Part shown: positions 46,505-57,483 of the stretch, piece after piece | How positions within the stretch are numbered: the first letter of the stretch is position 1 | How the letters are laid out: every line of letters begins with the position of its first letter | Source: Voacanga thouarsii | Taxonomy: Eukaryota; Streptophyta; Magnoliopsida; Gentianales; Apocynaceae | Reading direction: 5' to 3' | Length of the DNA: 64,000 nucleotides | Assembly (NCBI GenBank): GCA_026120185.1 | Contig: JANUWF010001719.1 | Span: 1,488,001-1,552,000, forward strand | Translations under genes and position numbers: made by a program | Notes under the pieces: model-generated | Told to the model about the DNA's origin: nothing | Seen by the model: only the letters and a program-made list of their open reading frames with translations | Database searches by the model: none

Positions 46505-48125
46505 GATGAGCAATAAACTTACATAATCACTTATAAAATTTTTGAAGATTCATGTATATAAAAGGTTTTAAACATGAACCGTGCATAAAAGAATAATTTT
46601 TTCTCTTTTATGTTTTGTCTTCTGTTCTCTGTTTATTATAAAACAATCGTATTTTATAAATATATTATCAAATAAATTGGCGATTTAATTGATAATTTTA
46701 ATTGGAAAATAGCGTTTCTTTTCCTTTTTTATATTAAAAATGAAACTCATTGCTTTAATTACTATTTTTATGATGATAAAATGAAGTGATAAAGAATATC
46801 TCTATTCTTTAAAATAGAGAAAGATGGAAGAACTGTCCCTACATTTGGATAAGAAGTGATTGTCATATTCTTCATTTTCGAAGTCTTAACTAACTCTTTG
46901 TGGATAACAAATTTTCTATCTCATTCTAAATTAAAAGTTTATTTTATTTAAATATATTATTATTTTAAAATATTTTCATTTTCAACATATCATATTGTCT
47001 TTTTAAATCTTATCTGACTCTATATATTTTTTAATTTTTTACAAAATTTATTTCAAATCAATTTTTATCTATTTCCTTATTTATTAACATACATACATAC
47101 ATACATAGATGCGTAAATCTCGAATTCAACACGAAAATCTATCTCATTCTTTTTTCTATCCCTTTTCTTATTCTTGGCTTTTCTTCCCTCTCATTCTAAA
47201 AAATAAAAAAAAAAAAAGAACGCATACACATATTTATATTTTAAAAATTCATTATCATACTTTTAACTAGATAAAAATATCTTTAATTATTTACGTTATC
47301 ATGCCTCAATATATAACAAAAAACACTATGAATCATGAACTGTGTTTTAGAAATAGATTTAGAAACAAACCAATCATAAAACAACAAAAGAAATCCCCTT
47401 AAGATATTAGGAGAGAAAGTAGTAAGAGTTGCAGATGCACATGCACAGCCGCTTCGAGAATATATGTGCAATGTTTTCTATTTTACGACAGCACAGTGTT
47501 ACAGTTTCAATGAGTCTTTTTTAATTGAAATTTCCAACAAATATGCCCTTAGCAATTGCAACAATACTTTACTACGTCTTGGCTCAGGTTTCCATTGTAA
47601 TCTCTGACTTGGAAGCATGTGCCGAGGTTCAACGAATTCACATAGGAAATGGCTGCTCTTGTGTAAGTTAGGGAGAAATCTGTAATAGTTATTTTTTTTA
47701 TATGTAATGGGTAAAATTTATGTGATTTTAGTTAAAAAAGAATTATGAAATTACAAGGATATAAATTAATTTAAATAAAATTTAATTAATCGACTTATTA
47801 AAAAAAATTAATAAATATTTCATTAAATTCATACTCGGTGACCAGAAAATAGCTGCTCTTTTGTGTTGATCCAACGGCCCAAATCTGCTTTGAGATTTTT
47901 GCAAAGATTAAGTACTGTCAATCACGTGATTAGGTCTGACGTTAACAGTTTGGAAGAATCAAAGAGATGCAAATCTTACGAGGGCTTGAAAAATGCATGC
48001 CAACCTTTGAGCTTTTCAATGGGATTCAAAGAAAAACATAAAGCTATATAATTTGACTTTTGCTGATTTTATTGGTTCTGCGGCAACTTGACTCGGGTGG
48101 TTATAATGTAATCACTATCTTTTAT
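46505..48125. other. AT-rich intergenic DNA
   Basis: No gene recognized. An (ACAT)n run lies at 47089-47106. Frames at 47283-47471 and 47863-48051 show no domain. Confidence 0.45.
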
Positions 48126-48127
48126 TA

Positions 48128-48403
48128 TCTCCGTTTCATAATATACGTCGTTTTGAATCTAATTTTTTTTTCATAATATAAGTTATTTAATAAAATTTTA
48201 TAAATATTTATTAATTTTATTCTAACTCTACTCCTTCCTACAATTTCTTTTTTTTACTAATTATGACATAACTCTCTCCAATTATCAAAGTAGATAAAAA
48301 CTTAATTAAAGATGTTTTTGAAAGTTTAATTTTAAAATTATATGAAATTTATGATCCTTAATTCTTATGTACTAATTTAAAACGACTTATATTGTGAAAT
48401 GAA
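48128..48403. mobile_element. Stowaway-like MITE
   Basis: TA flanks (48126-48127, 48404-48405). Left end TCTCCGTTTCATAATATACG, right-end complement TTCATTTCACAATATAAGTC, both continuing into GTCGTTTT. AT-rich and non-coding. Confidence 0.65.
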
Positions 48404-49443
48404 TATAGTAATAGAATATTATTCAACTTTGAATTTTCATTTGATCTTAGGATAATCACTTTTTATTTGTTGAAATTTATTCTTTCTTTCTCGATAGCTT
48501 AGCAAGGGTGATGATTATCAAACTTTCTATTTTTTTTTTAATTATGAGGTAAAATTACCACTTATGAATTTAGAATTATACAAGTGCTTGTGCAGTTAGT
48601 TGACGATTAAAAGAGAATTTATCAATGGTTCAAAATAGTCACGTGTATAAATTTTTTAATAAAACAATGTTGAACAACGTTTTACAATCATAATCAGTGT
48701 GTATAAAATTATGAGATAATTTTCATCTCTTTTATGGGCTTTTTTTTTTTTATTCTCATATTCATAAATTGCTTAATAACTCAATTAAATATTTAAAAAT
48801 TAATTAATTAAATATTTATTTAATTAAGTGTATTTAATAATAATTAATATTAATAATTATTTACTTTAATTTGATAATAAATTCTTATTATCAATTAATT
48901 GCTTAAGATAAACTAAAATTTAGTTAAATTTAAGTAAAATAAAAATTATTTAAGTTTAAAATCTAAATATATCAAATACTTATATAATTATTATTATTCT
49001 TTTATATTTAATCTAAATTGTAATAAAATATAATGTAAAATGACTTCTAATTAATTCAATTTTCAGATTCACACTTAAGATTTCAAAATTTAATATTCAT
49101 ATTTCAATTTTTACAATTCATTACTTAAATATTCAAACTTTAATTTTATCAGATATGCCTTTATAATTCACAAACAAAACCAATCCTTACTATTGAGCTA
49201 TGATCTCCACCGCACTTTCAAATCAATAATTTTCTACTTAAATCCAAATTACATTAAAGAAAAAGAAGAAGAAAGAAATTTAAAGAAAAAAGAATCCATG
49301 GTGGCTAAGGTTTTCCTTCCTGCCATGGAAAATATTAAGTCAAAAAAGGCTACTTACACATGGTTGAAATACTCACCCAATATGCAGGCAAGAGCTGCTG
49401 ATTTATTCTATCAACACGACCCTGAACCCACATCCCCTGCCAG

Positions 49444-49480
49444 CCCCACCCACCCACCCACCCCCCCCCGCCACCCCCGC
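49444..49480 (-). repeat. G-quadruplex-capable tract
   Basis: The minus strand carries at least five runs of three or more G with one- to two-base loops across 37 bp. This satisfies the simple four-run quadruplex rule. Folding in the cell is not shown. Confidence 0.7.
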
Positions 49481-51960
49481 AAAAAAATGGGGAAAAAAAA
49501 AAAGAAAAATGCTGATTGCTTCAGTGGTCAATGTGACATAATGCTGATTGAAAGTTAAAGCACATCTTTTTAGCAAATTTAATCTTTGACTGATGCCATC
49601 ATCTTTTGCTTTCTAAACTAACAATGTTCAATGGTATTTTTTATTTTTTTCCCCCTCTTCAAGATTCAGTCCTTTTCTTGTGAGAAAAAAGTGAGAGATC
49701 TTCAAAGAGGAGGAGATAAGAGGGCTCACGGCACAGTGAGGTATCCATTGAGTTTTCGCTGTCTTAGGTAGTCCATGCTCTGCTTCTTTCCAAACCAAGA
49801 AAGGTCCACCATATATACCATAGTTTCTTACTTGCAAACAATCTATTCCAATCAATAATCGTAGTTTCTGCTCTCAATTACCATCAAAAGATTCAAAACA
49901 ATAGTTTATTTAACATTTATGTACACCAGTGGTGGTTGCTCCATTATAGATATACAATGTTGTAAATTCAATTTACGTTTTTCTCCTTTTCATGTGTTAA
50001 AAAAAATATGATTATAATATAATTCTTGAAGTTCTAATGATTAAGATTTATGGTGTATTTGGATATTTATTTTTATTTTTATCCAAAAATACTTTAATTT
50101 AAAAAATTATTATTTTTTAAAAACGGTTATATATTCACAATATATTATATTCTCTCTTTTTTTTCCCAATTTGAATCCCACCACATATTTAATAATTTTT
50201 TATTATATTTTCATATATTCATCTTAATCCAAAAACTATTTTTCATAATTTTTTATCATATTCAAAACCTGCCATTTTCACTGGAATTTGACAATTCAAT
50301 CCTAACAGTTTTAAAAAAGAAGAAATTGAAGAATTTCAGTTTGAATAAAACAGAAAGCATGGGATAAAGCTAGTCTTTGACAAAGAGCATTGCTGAGGTG
50401 ACTGGACTCCATTCTAAGACCCGAGCATGAGCATGACTAGAAAACACAAAGTGAAAAAGGCTTTCACATAGAAATTTTGTAAACTCTCAATAGTTGTCAA
50501 ATGTATTATCCACATTTCTTTAAAGAATTGGTCCACTTGGTTACATAATAATTCACGGAAATGTAACATTGCAATAGTTGTGGTTGGGTTTATGATTTAG
50601 CCCCGACCACGTAACTCAAACTCCCCTTTTGGGGGTGTGGTTAGTACTTAGTACCATTCGTTCCATTCCTGATTCCACCACTTCTTGCTTTCAGTTTCTT
50701 GTCTCTTCCCACTTTGTCTGCAGTTGTCCCCTTTGGATCAACTTGTTTAAATTTGGTGGGTTGGGAGACGAAGGTTTTGGTCTTTTAAGTGTTTGTTGTT
50801 TTATGAAAATATCTTTTTCCTCCTTATCCATTTTATGAAAACCACCAATGCTATGGTTTCTAGAACATGGAAACCAGGCTCCCAATATTACAAAATGCAG
50901 AAGTAGGGATTTGTTTTTATAGGTATTCATAAAAATTTCATTTTAGAAGAACCTGGTGATAATTTTATGAATAGAATTTCTGTGATTGTGTTTGTTAAAT
51001 TATTAACTCATTTTATTTTTGGACACTTGCATTTTTTTTCAATATGAAAATTGATTTTGCTAGTTAAATTACCAACTCGTTACTATAAATTGATTCAATT
51101 GTAGTACAGCTAAGGTGGAGTAGTCAACAACGTTTGTTGGCTGAGTTAGGACTTTTGCAGTTTGTATAGTTTTGAGATTGAGAGGGCTTCTAAATTGCCT
51201 ATTATTTTTCCACCAAAGTCACTGCATGTCTAGTCAGAAATTGACGGCCTTTCCCATTCTTCTAACCTTTTTCCTCTATTTGAAAGCATGAAAGTCAACA
51301 CAGCCCTCAGCTTTAGAAATATGTTGCACTGCACCGATTATGACCGTGTCAGATTATACAATTTTTTTTTTTAAATTCCATTCCGAACATTTCTATTGCA
51401 ATTTTTATTTTCCATTTTTTGATGTTTTCTTTTCCATTTTTTTTATAAAAAAAAGAAAATAGGATTTTATAACTTAAATAAAATGTTACAGCAAAAAAAG
51501 GATTTTATACTAAACAAATCCCTTTGAAGTAGGGCTAGCAACTTTATTTAAGCCCATTTAGAGCTAGTAAAAAGGTTAATGTAGGATTTACTTTGACTTT
51601 TTTAAAAAATAGATTATTGATTATATTAAATTACATTTAAATGAATAATTCTAGTGTGTGGATAAGAAGTTAAATCACTACATTCGTTAAAAAACACGAT
51701 TTTATAAAATGAAACTCAAGAAAATCCAGCACTTCCTAACAAGTCTATTTCGAACTAAACAGACCACATTACATCTTATGTTTTGACATCTTATAATTTA
51801 CCTATTACACTATTTCGAGAAGTCAATTTCTCATAATCAAATCAAAGTTTAAAATTTTTCTACAATGGCTATCATTATGTAGGCAGAGTATGTGTATTTT
51901 GCCACTAATTGACCCACATTGTTCTAATATGTTACGCTTTTGACCCTTTTGCCGCCACAC

Positions 51961-51984
51961 CCCCGCCCCCACCCCAACCCCCCC
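51961..51984 (-). repeat. Second G-quadruplex-capable tract
   Basis: The minus strand holds four runs of four or more G separated by one to two bases, followed by an A/T run. It lies about 0.65 kb beyond the 3' end of the gene at 52639-53334. Confidence 0.7.
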
Positions 51985-52478
51985 AAAAAAGTGATTTTTT
52001 CATGATCAAGAAGCAAATGAATCATTAACAAGTATCATCAAGTACCAAATGAATAGACCAAACAGCTTTGGATCTCTTTAGAAAATGAAAAAGACAACTA
52101 CTTGCATGTGCCTAAACAGAATTGATTTTCTTCTCTAGACAATCCTTCTATGATTATAAGAAGATCCTTTTTTTTTTTTTGCTAATTAGATTATAAGAAG
52201 ATCCTTACTAACAATTAAGCTATACCCCATGAGCATTTCAATCATGACCAAAGCATAAACAACCACCTTAATAATTGACCAATTCCTTCATTTGTCAAAA
52301 TCATGGATACTATTGTATATTACATTTCCATCATTTCATTTGTTGGAGTAGGACCATATCCCTTCTAGCATTTGAGGCTATAACCGTTGTGATCTCAAAG
52401 AATTGATTCCATTTAATTATAAACCATACACATAAGCCACAAGACTAAAAGGAAATTACAATGAAAATTCAATATATA

Positions 52479-52484
52479 TTTATT
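52479..52484 (-). terminator. Candidate poly(A) signal
   Basis: The plus strand TTTATT gives AATAAA on the minus strand, about 155 bases past the stop codon of the gene at 52639-53334. This is a normal distance for a plant 3' UTR. Plant poly(A) signals are loose, so this is a suggestion. Confidence 0.4.
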
Positions 52485-52638
52485 TCCAAATGTTAATGTT
52501 AATTACATGAAAGGAAGCAAGGAAAAAGGGAAATACGAAAAGGGGTAAAATTACCACCAATTCTTATTTGTTAAGGGTGCTGTATAAAAAGCATTTTCCG
52601 ATCCACAGTGCAAATGTAATAGTAGTTGTAATCAAAAC

Positions 52639-53334
52639 TCAACCTCTATACAATGGCGATCGGTCTTGGACCACCTTAGGAGTCTTGGACGAGTGTCGGA
52701 AAACCTTCATCGGACTCGGAAAACTCCAACCTTTTCCTTTGCCGGACCTTCCGTCGCCTGCCATCATAGATACGTGAACAGACCTGGATTTCATCATCAT
52801 CCTTGCGAATTCTTCAATACTAGTGTTGCTATCCCTGCACACACTTTCATCACTGCTATCAGAATCATTTCGAAAGTTTTCCTTCGGCTGCTGATTTTCT
52901 TTCTCTTCAACTGCTTCTTCTACTCTTTTCTTGCTCTTGTGGAACTTAAGCTTGGACCAAAATGATGCCGTTTTCGCCTTGGAATGACAAGGAGTATTCT
53001 TCCACTGATCGCACTCCTGCTGTCTGGCAAAACGTGTGAAGAGAAATGGAATTCCGACGGATCTCGACCTCCGGAACGACGGTTCTCCGTCGATGAGGTC
53101 GGAGACGCGACCACCGGTTGAGGATGACGAGAAGAAAGAGAAAGAAGACGAGGATGAAGCGGAAGAAGAGGGCGTAGTAGCAGCACAACACGAGCAGGGG
53201 CGCACGTTAGCGCAGTCAGGGCAGAGCGAGATGAGGCGGTCGCGGAGGCAGACAGGACAGATTCCGTTGCGGCGGCGTTTGGAAGGGTGTTTTGGACATT
53301 TCCAGACTTCTTCTTCTTCAATGTAAACCGCCAT
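52639..53334 (-). CDS. Plant protein of unknown function with N-terminal Cys motif, 231 aa
   Basis: One uninterrupted 231-codon frame starts at the ATG at 53334. Residues 11-50 hold a compact Cys/His pattern: CPKHPSKRRRNGICPVCL (Cys13, Cys26, Cys29) and then LCPDCANVRPCSCC (Cys38, 41, 47, 49, 50), which could bind zinc. The C-x2-HP...G-x-CP-x-CL-x2-RL layout resembles the N-terminal motif of the plant DUF740/OCTOPUS family, but the rest does not, so this is similarity of motif only. A Ser-rich low-complexity stretch (56-73) follows, then a basic part with FWSKLKFHKSKKR (125-137, possible nuclear signal), an acidic/Glu run (138-152) and a conserved-looking FARMMMKSRSV. There is no signal peptide or membrane segment. 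It appears to be a single exon and is the only intact host gene here. Antisense frames at 52666-53326 are shadows. Function unknown. Confidence 0.85.
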   Translation of the reverse strand: MAVYIEEEEVWKCPKHPSKRRRNGICPVCLRDRLISLCPDCANVRPCSCCAATTPSSSASSSSSFSFFSSSSTGGRVSDLIDGEPSFRRSRSVGIPFLFTRFARQQECDQWKNTPCHSKAKTASFWSKLKFHKSKKRVEEAVEEKENQQPKENFRNDSDSSDESVCRDSNTSIEEFARMMMKSRSVHVSMMAGDGRSGKGKGWSFPSPMKVFRHSSKTPKVVQDRSPLYRG

Positions 53335-53458
53335 TGCTGCTAGCGTACAATTCTCTCTCTTCGTTTTGAAGTTTTCTCCCCACAGATGGTCGGTTGCTTT
53401 TGCGTTGTTGTTTTCTTCAGACTGCTATATCTCTCGCCACGCAGTGTTGGCGGTGCTG

Positions 53459-53467
53459 TTTATATAA
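53459..53467 (-). promoter_or_regulatory. TATA box of the Cys-motif gene
   Basis: The plus strand TTTATATAA gives TTATATAAA on the minus strand, 125 bases upstream of the start codon. That would leave a 5' UTR of about 95 nt. It is the only good TATA element in the near upstream region. Confidence 0.6.
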
Positions 53468-53683
53468 GGGTAGAACGTTAACCCTGGTTAGATTGCACCG
53501 CGTCCGGTGTTGTGCGTAAACCACGGTTAAGAATTAGTTAGGGAGCAATAAAGACCCGTTTGGTGTCCTGCTGGGTTTCACCAAACGGTTTGGTTAATTG
53601 GATTCAAGCATGTGAAATTAATGAGGTAAGGTAAGATTGGAGTAGCTTGATTGGAAAAAGCAATCTAAAAGACACAATAAGTA

Positions 53684-53967
53684 ATCCTCCAGTCCTAAAA
53701 TTTATGTACAAAAATTTTTATTTTTATTATATTAAAATTTTATTAATTTCAAAATTTATTATTTATATTTTTAATTTATCTCTCTTTCAATTAAAAATAT
53801 ATACATTCTTAATAAATTATTAATAAGTATATAAAGAAAAATAATTAATAGTTATTTACTTTTATTTACAAGTGTAATAGTTCTTTTATCATAATTATAT
53901 AAATTTTAATAATTTTTTAATTTTCATATCATATTCTAAACTGACATGATTTTTAAAACGAATGAAA
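53684..53967 (-). mobile_element. Stowaway-like MITE (family 4, copy 1) upstream of the Cys-motif gene
   Basis: TA flanks (53682-53683, 53968-53969). Its complement begins TTTCATTCGTTTTAAAAATC and then matches the start of 54569-55674 (shared TTTAGAATATGATA). It begins about 220 bp upstream of the gene's TATA box. Confidence 0.7.
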
Positions 53968-54250
53968 TATATGATACATTATTGCATTAATCCCGTTAAG
54001 GCCACTCAAAATCTCGTTAAAGAGAATTTAAGATTTTAAGTTTATTATAGTTTAAGAACTATATTTTTGAATAAGTAAAAGCCGTGGGAAAAGAGTATTT
54101 TTCGACTCTTGACTTCTAAGACCACTCAAATTGACTATACAAATTGTCAACCAGGGAATTAAATTTGCTATTTATCATCATAAAGAGAGTTTAAGGCTAT
54201 GGGAATGAAAGGTGAGAAAAGAATTTATGCCTAGTAGTAGTTAACGATTA

Positions 54251-54538
54251 TTCTGTCTTAAAAAGATGTCAATTTAGCAAATAATATATAAATTAAGAAA
54301 TTGTTAAATTTTATATAATTATAATATAAAATAATTATTATATTCTTAAATAAAAATAAATTTTTATTAATTAGATTAAAAATATATACATATTTAATGA
54401 GTCAAATATTTATTGAGTAATTGAATAAGAAATAAATTAAGAATATACGTAATAAATATATTCTTAATTTGTAAAATTGACAAGTGTTTTAGTACAATAA
54501 AAATAAAAATTTTTGACATTTTTTTAAGACGGAGGGAG
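54251..54538 (+). mobile_element. Stowaway-like MITE (family 4, copy 2)
   Basis: TA flanks (54249-54250, 54539-54540). Left end TTCTGTCTTAAAAAGATGTC, right-end complement CTCCCTCCGTCTTAAAAAAA, the Stowaway-type terminus. Same family as 53684-53967 and the outer element at 54569-55674. Confidence 0.75.
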
Positions 54539-54646
54539 TATATGTATTCTCAGGGACATAATCAAATACTCCATTCATCTTAAAAATTGTATCAATTTAG
54601 AATATGATACGAAAATTAAAATATTACTAAAATTTGTATAACTATA

Positions 54647-55452
54647 CTCCTTCTGTTCACAAATAATTGACCTAATTGTAAAAATTACACATATTAAGGA
54701 ATTGTAGAATTTTATAGTAAAAATGATTAAAATATTCATTATACTCTTTGGAGTATTTTTATTATCTTTCTCACCTCATTAATTTGAATCGCACCACTCA
54801 TTTAATTATATCGCTCTAATAATTACATATGTCTTTCTCTTCTCATTTATGTCATTTGTCTCTCTCTTCTCACTCTTTGTTTAGAGTCTTCTTTTCACCC
54901 ATACCACATCATTAAATTACACTTTTAACTATTTTTATAGGATAACGTGATTTTATTGTTGGTTAAAATAACTTCAATATGGGTAATTGTAATACTAACT
55001 AATTGATAGAAAATTGTACTAAGGATAAAATTAAAAAAAAAATACTCTCTCCGTCCCTATTTATCTGTCACAAATAAAAATTTTGGTGTCTCTTTTTATC
55101 TGTCACATTGAAAAAATTTAGGTACTATTAATATTAATTTTACTGCAATACCCTTGTATTAAATAGTTTTGAAAAATGAGAATGTAATAATTTTAGAGAC
55201 AGAGTTGAGTAAACAAATCAAGAAAATAGTTATGAAAAATATTAAATCCAATGATACTTTTGGAATGTATAAATAAAGTTGTATGAATTTAAGAGACTAA
55301 CTATTTTTTTTTAAATTGTGTGAAATAGTTAACTGTGACAAATAAATAGAGGCGGAGAGAGTAATTAAATACAACCTACATTTAGAAAGTAGATAATTAT
55401 TTTTTAACAAATCAAAAAAGAAATTAGATCAATTATTTGTGAGTGGAGAAAG
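54647..55452. mobile_element. Stowaway-like MITE (family 5) nested in family 4
   Basis: TA flanks (54645-54646, 55453-55454). Left end CTCCTTCTGTTCACAAATAA and right-end complement CTTTCTCCACTCACAAATAA, each continuing into TTGAYCTAATT. Interrupted at 55045 by a family-1 MITE. Confidence 0.75.
55045..55361 (+). mobile_element. Stowaway-like MITE (family 1), innermost of a three-level nest
   Basis: TA flanks (55043-55044, 55362-55363). Left end CTCTCTCCGTCCCTATTTAT, right-end complement CTCTCTCCGCCTCTATTTAT. Aligns with the complement of 44279-44577. Confidence 0.85.
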
Positions 55453-55676
55453 TAGTAAAAAATGACTATTATACCTCTAAATAAAAATAAACATTCATTA
55501 ATTATTCTCCACTATATATTCGTTAATGATTTATTGGGAATGTATATATTCTTGATTGAAGGAAAAGTAAATTAGGAATATAAGTTATAAATTTATTCTT
55601 AATTTGTGAGATTGACAAGTATTTTAGTATAATAAAAATATAAATTTTTAACATAATTTTTAAGACGGATGAAGTA

Positions 55677-56454
55677 CTTGAAGTTGAGGTATAAGTTATA
55701 TAAAAAGAAATATTATAAAAATAATACTATAATTTATTTTTAAAAAATTAAACAGGTAAAATATAAAATTTTTAAATATTTTTAAAAAATTTTTAAAGTA
55801 AATTAAAAAATTTTAATAAAGAAGGCGGGTGCCATCCCTCCCTTCTCCCAGAAATCCGCCTCTGTGTATTCGAACTCTCTGAATGTGTAAAAGGACCGGG
55901 AAAGAGGGGGGGCCCAAAAGTACAAAGACTAAGGAATTTGGGAGTTAAATATAGCCATCAACGTATGTAATGCTTCCACTCTTTGAATTATTTTTATGAT
56001 CCACCAAAATGTCATCATTTTATTATTTTTATAATACTAAATATCTTATAAATTATTTATTCACAACTTTCTCAAGAATATCTTGATTTCAATTAAAATC
56101 CAATTGCATTCTTACCTTGCCCATTGCCAAGCATTTGAAAGCTAAACAACCCAAAATGGTTCCATCAAATTGTGCTAGATTGGAATTTTTTTTTTAAAAA
56201 ATCACTTCATATATTTTGACAAAAAATAAATTTAATGTATATAATATTAACAAATTTCTTATTTACTCTATATGCATATTGTAATATTGATTTATAAATT
56301 AATTTTTATAAAATTTAAAATTATACTTATATTTTAAAAAATCTCAGTATAATCAATTGGTAAACTTTCTGCATTCCTTCCACGTGTTCCTTGGGCCCTG
56401 TTTGTTGCAAGGATTTAAGTGAGGAGAAGGAAAAAGTGGAAAACGAAGAGGAAA
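55677..56454. other. Intergenic DNA before the Helitron
   Basis: AT-rich; a short GC-richer patch at 55820-55920 contains a G run (55905-55912). No gene recognized. The minus frame at 56353-56619 overlaps the Helitron end and is not credible. Confidence 0.4.
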
Positions 56455-56808
56455 TCTATATATATATAATAGGAGCGGTAGAAACCTCCTATTGTGACAC
56501 ATAGACTCTCCTACACTGACACCTGACACTCTAAATTTAAGATTTTTAAGAAATTTAAAAGGTTTTTTTTTTTTAATATTAAGGTTATCTGAATTTAATA
56601 AATTCAAATGAGATAGCATTAATCAGAGAGTTATCTGATTTCAATAAATTCAAAATTTTAAGACTTTTCACTTATTTAAGAGGACCAGTAGAGTAGTTGG
56701 TGTAGTATTACAATGCATGTTTCCGTCTTTTGTTGGTTTTTTATGCTAAGGATGTTAGATTTGTTATTTGTGGCCGAACCATCTAATCTCAATTCCATTT
56801 GGTGACAG

Positions 56809-56868
56809 GAGAAACAATTGTGTTGTGAAATCAGCTTAGCTCCTCAACAGTATCTTAAAATGCAGGAG
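56809..56868 (+). pseudogene. Captured exon fragment, ADA2-like (SWIRM region)
   Basis: Sixty bases bounded by an AG acceptor (56807-56808) and a GT donor (56869-56870) read in one frame as 20 residues including EKQLCCEISLAPQQYLKMQE. This strongly resembles the start of the C-terminal SWIRM domain in plant transcriptional adaptor ADA2. No other ADA2 exon is present, so it is a fragment and not a gene. Identification is from memory of the family and needs a search. Confidence 0.6.
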
Positions 56869-57002
56869 GTATGACTACACAGATCTGAAGCGAATGGCCT
56901 CTCTCTCTATCCATATGCAATTTTATCAAGGAATCTAAAGGGAGGGAGAGAGGAGCTTGGTGACTAATTTTCTTTGTTTCCAGACACGGGAGGATAGAGC
57001 CA

Positions 57003-57068
57003 ATGGCCATATCGGAGTCAAGCGATTCCGTTTCCGTGGATGTAGAGACAATCTATCTTGGCGGAAAG
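57003..57068 (+). pseudogene. Captured first exon, NDL-like (N-Myc downregulated-like)
   Basis: From the ATG at 57003, 22 codons end in DVETIYLGGK, followed directly by GT (57069-57070). Plant NDL proteins begin with a short leader followed by D-x-E-x-x-x-LGGKEH, which fits both the sequence and its position at the start of the protein. The next NDL exons are absent from the window. It probably came with its 5' UTR (56935-57002 looks leader-like). The overlapping minus-strand frames are shadows. Confidence 0.6.
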
Positions 57069-57327
57069 GTTCCTTTGTATTCTTACTTCTTTGCACACTA
57101 TGCATTTGCATTCGTTTTTTGGTATGCATAAAGATGATGATGGGATGATTCTATCATTGACTGTGTTGTGTGTAATGCATAACTTTGATCTTTGGGAGAA
57201 AAGAGGAAGGACCTTTTGTTTATATAGTGTTTATTTAGTCAAAGAAGTGATCTTTTATGACAATATATGTTTCCGGTGATGATCTGGTGATTTTTGGGAC
57301 TTTAATGCCTTATTCATGATTGATGTA

Positions 57328-57483
57328 GGATATTGTGAGGGGGTCCATGGTGGGGTGGTGCAAAAAACCTTTGTTGAAGAGAAGGGTGCCGGGGAGGTCG
57401 TAGAATCAAATAACTCAACAAAGGGAAGTTTTAGGCTCTTTGGTGTGGAGATCATTGAGAGAAACTCTACTGCTGGAGTCTGA
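57328..57483 (+). other. Open frame after an acceptor-like site in the Helitron
   Basis: A TGTAG acceptor-like site (57324-57328) is followed by a frame of 51 codons to TGA (57481-57483). Its second half contains GSFRLFGVEI, close to the R/KLFGV repression motif of some plant transcription factors. It could be a third captured exon. The source gene is not recognized and coding is not proven. Confidence 0.35.

Larger units (their letters stand above)
48406..52478. other. Long gene-free AT-rich stretch
   Basis: About 4 kb without a credible gene. The 121-codon frame at 49193-49558 is made of Lys- and Pro-rich low complexity from the C-rich and A-rich runs. Frames at 49628-49855, 50629-50838 and 50691-50930 have no known motifs. 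Two C-rich tracts are listed separately. Confidence 0.5.
54569..55674 (+). mobile_element. Stowaway-like MITE (family 4, copy 3), interrupted twice
   Basis: Outer parts are 54569-54646 (CTCCATTCATCTTAAAAATT) and 55453-55674 (right-end complement CTTCATCCGTCTTAAAAATT), with TA flanks. Joined across the insertion they align with the other two family-4 copies. A second MITE is inserted at a TA, and a third lies inside that one. Confidence 0.75.

Noticed and set aside
46119..46509. ORFs of 127, 96 and 64 codons
   Set aside because: They read through the two inverted-repeat MITEs; the similar peptides come from the repeat itself.
49193..49558. 121-codon ORF
   Set aside because: Composed of Lys-rich and Pro-rich runs from A and C tracts; no motif and no promoter context.
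52666..53326. Several ORFs on both strands over the Cys-motif gene
   Set aside because: They are shadows of the minus-strand gene's GC-richer coding sequence, with no domain or conserved composition.
57320..57395. Second NDL exon (frame beginning D-I-V-R after the acceptor)
   Set aside because: Only three residues agree with the expected NDL continuation and a stop follows soon, so it is not supported as NDL.
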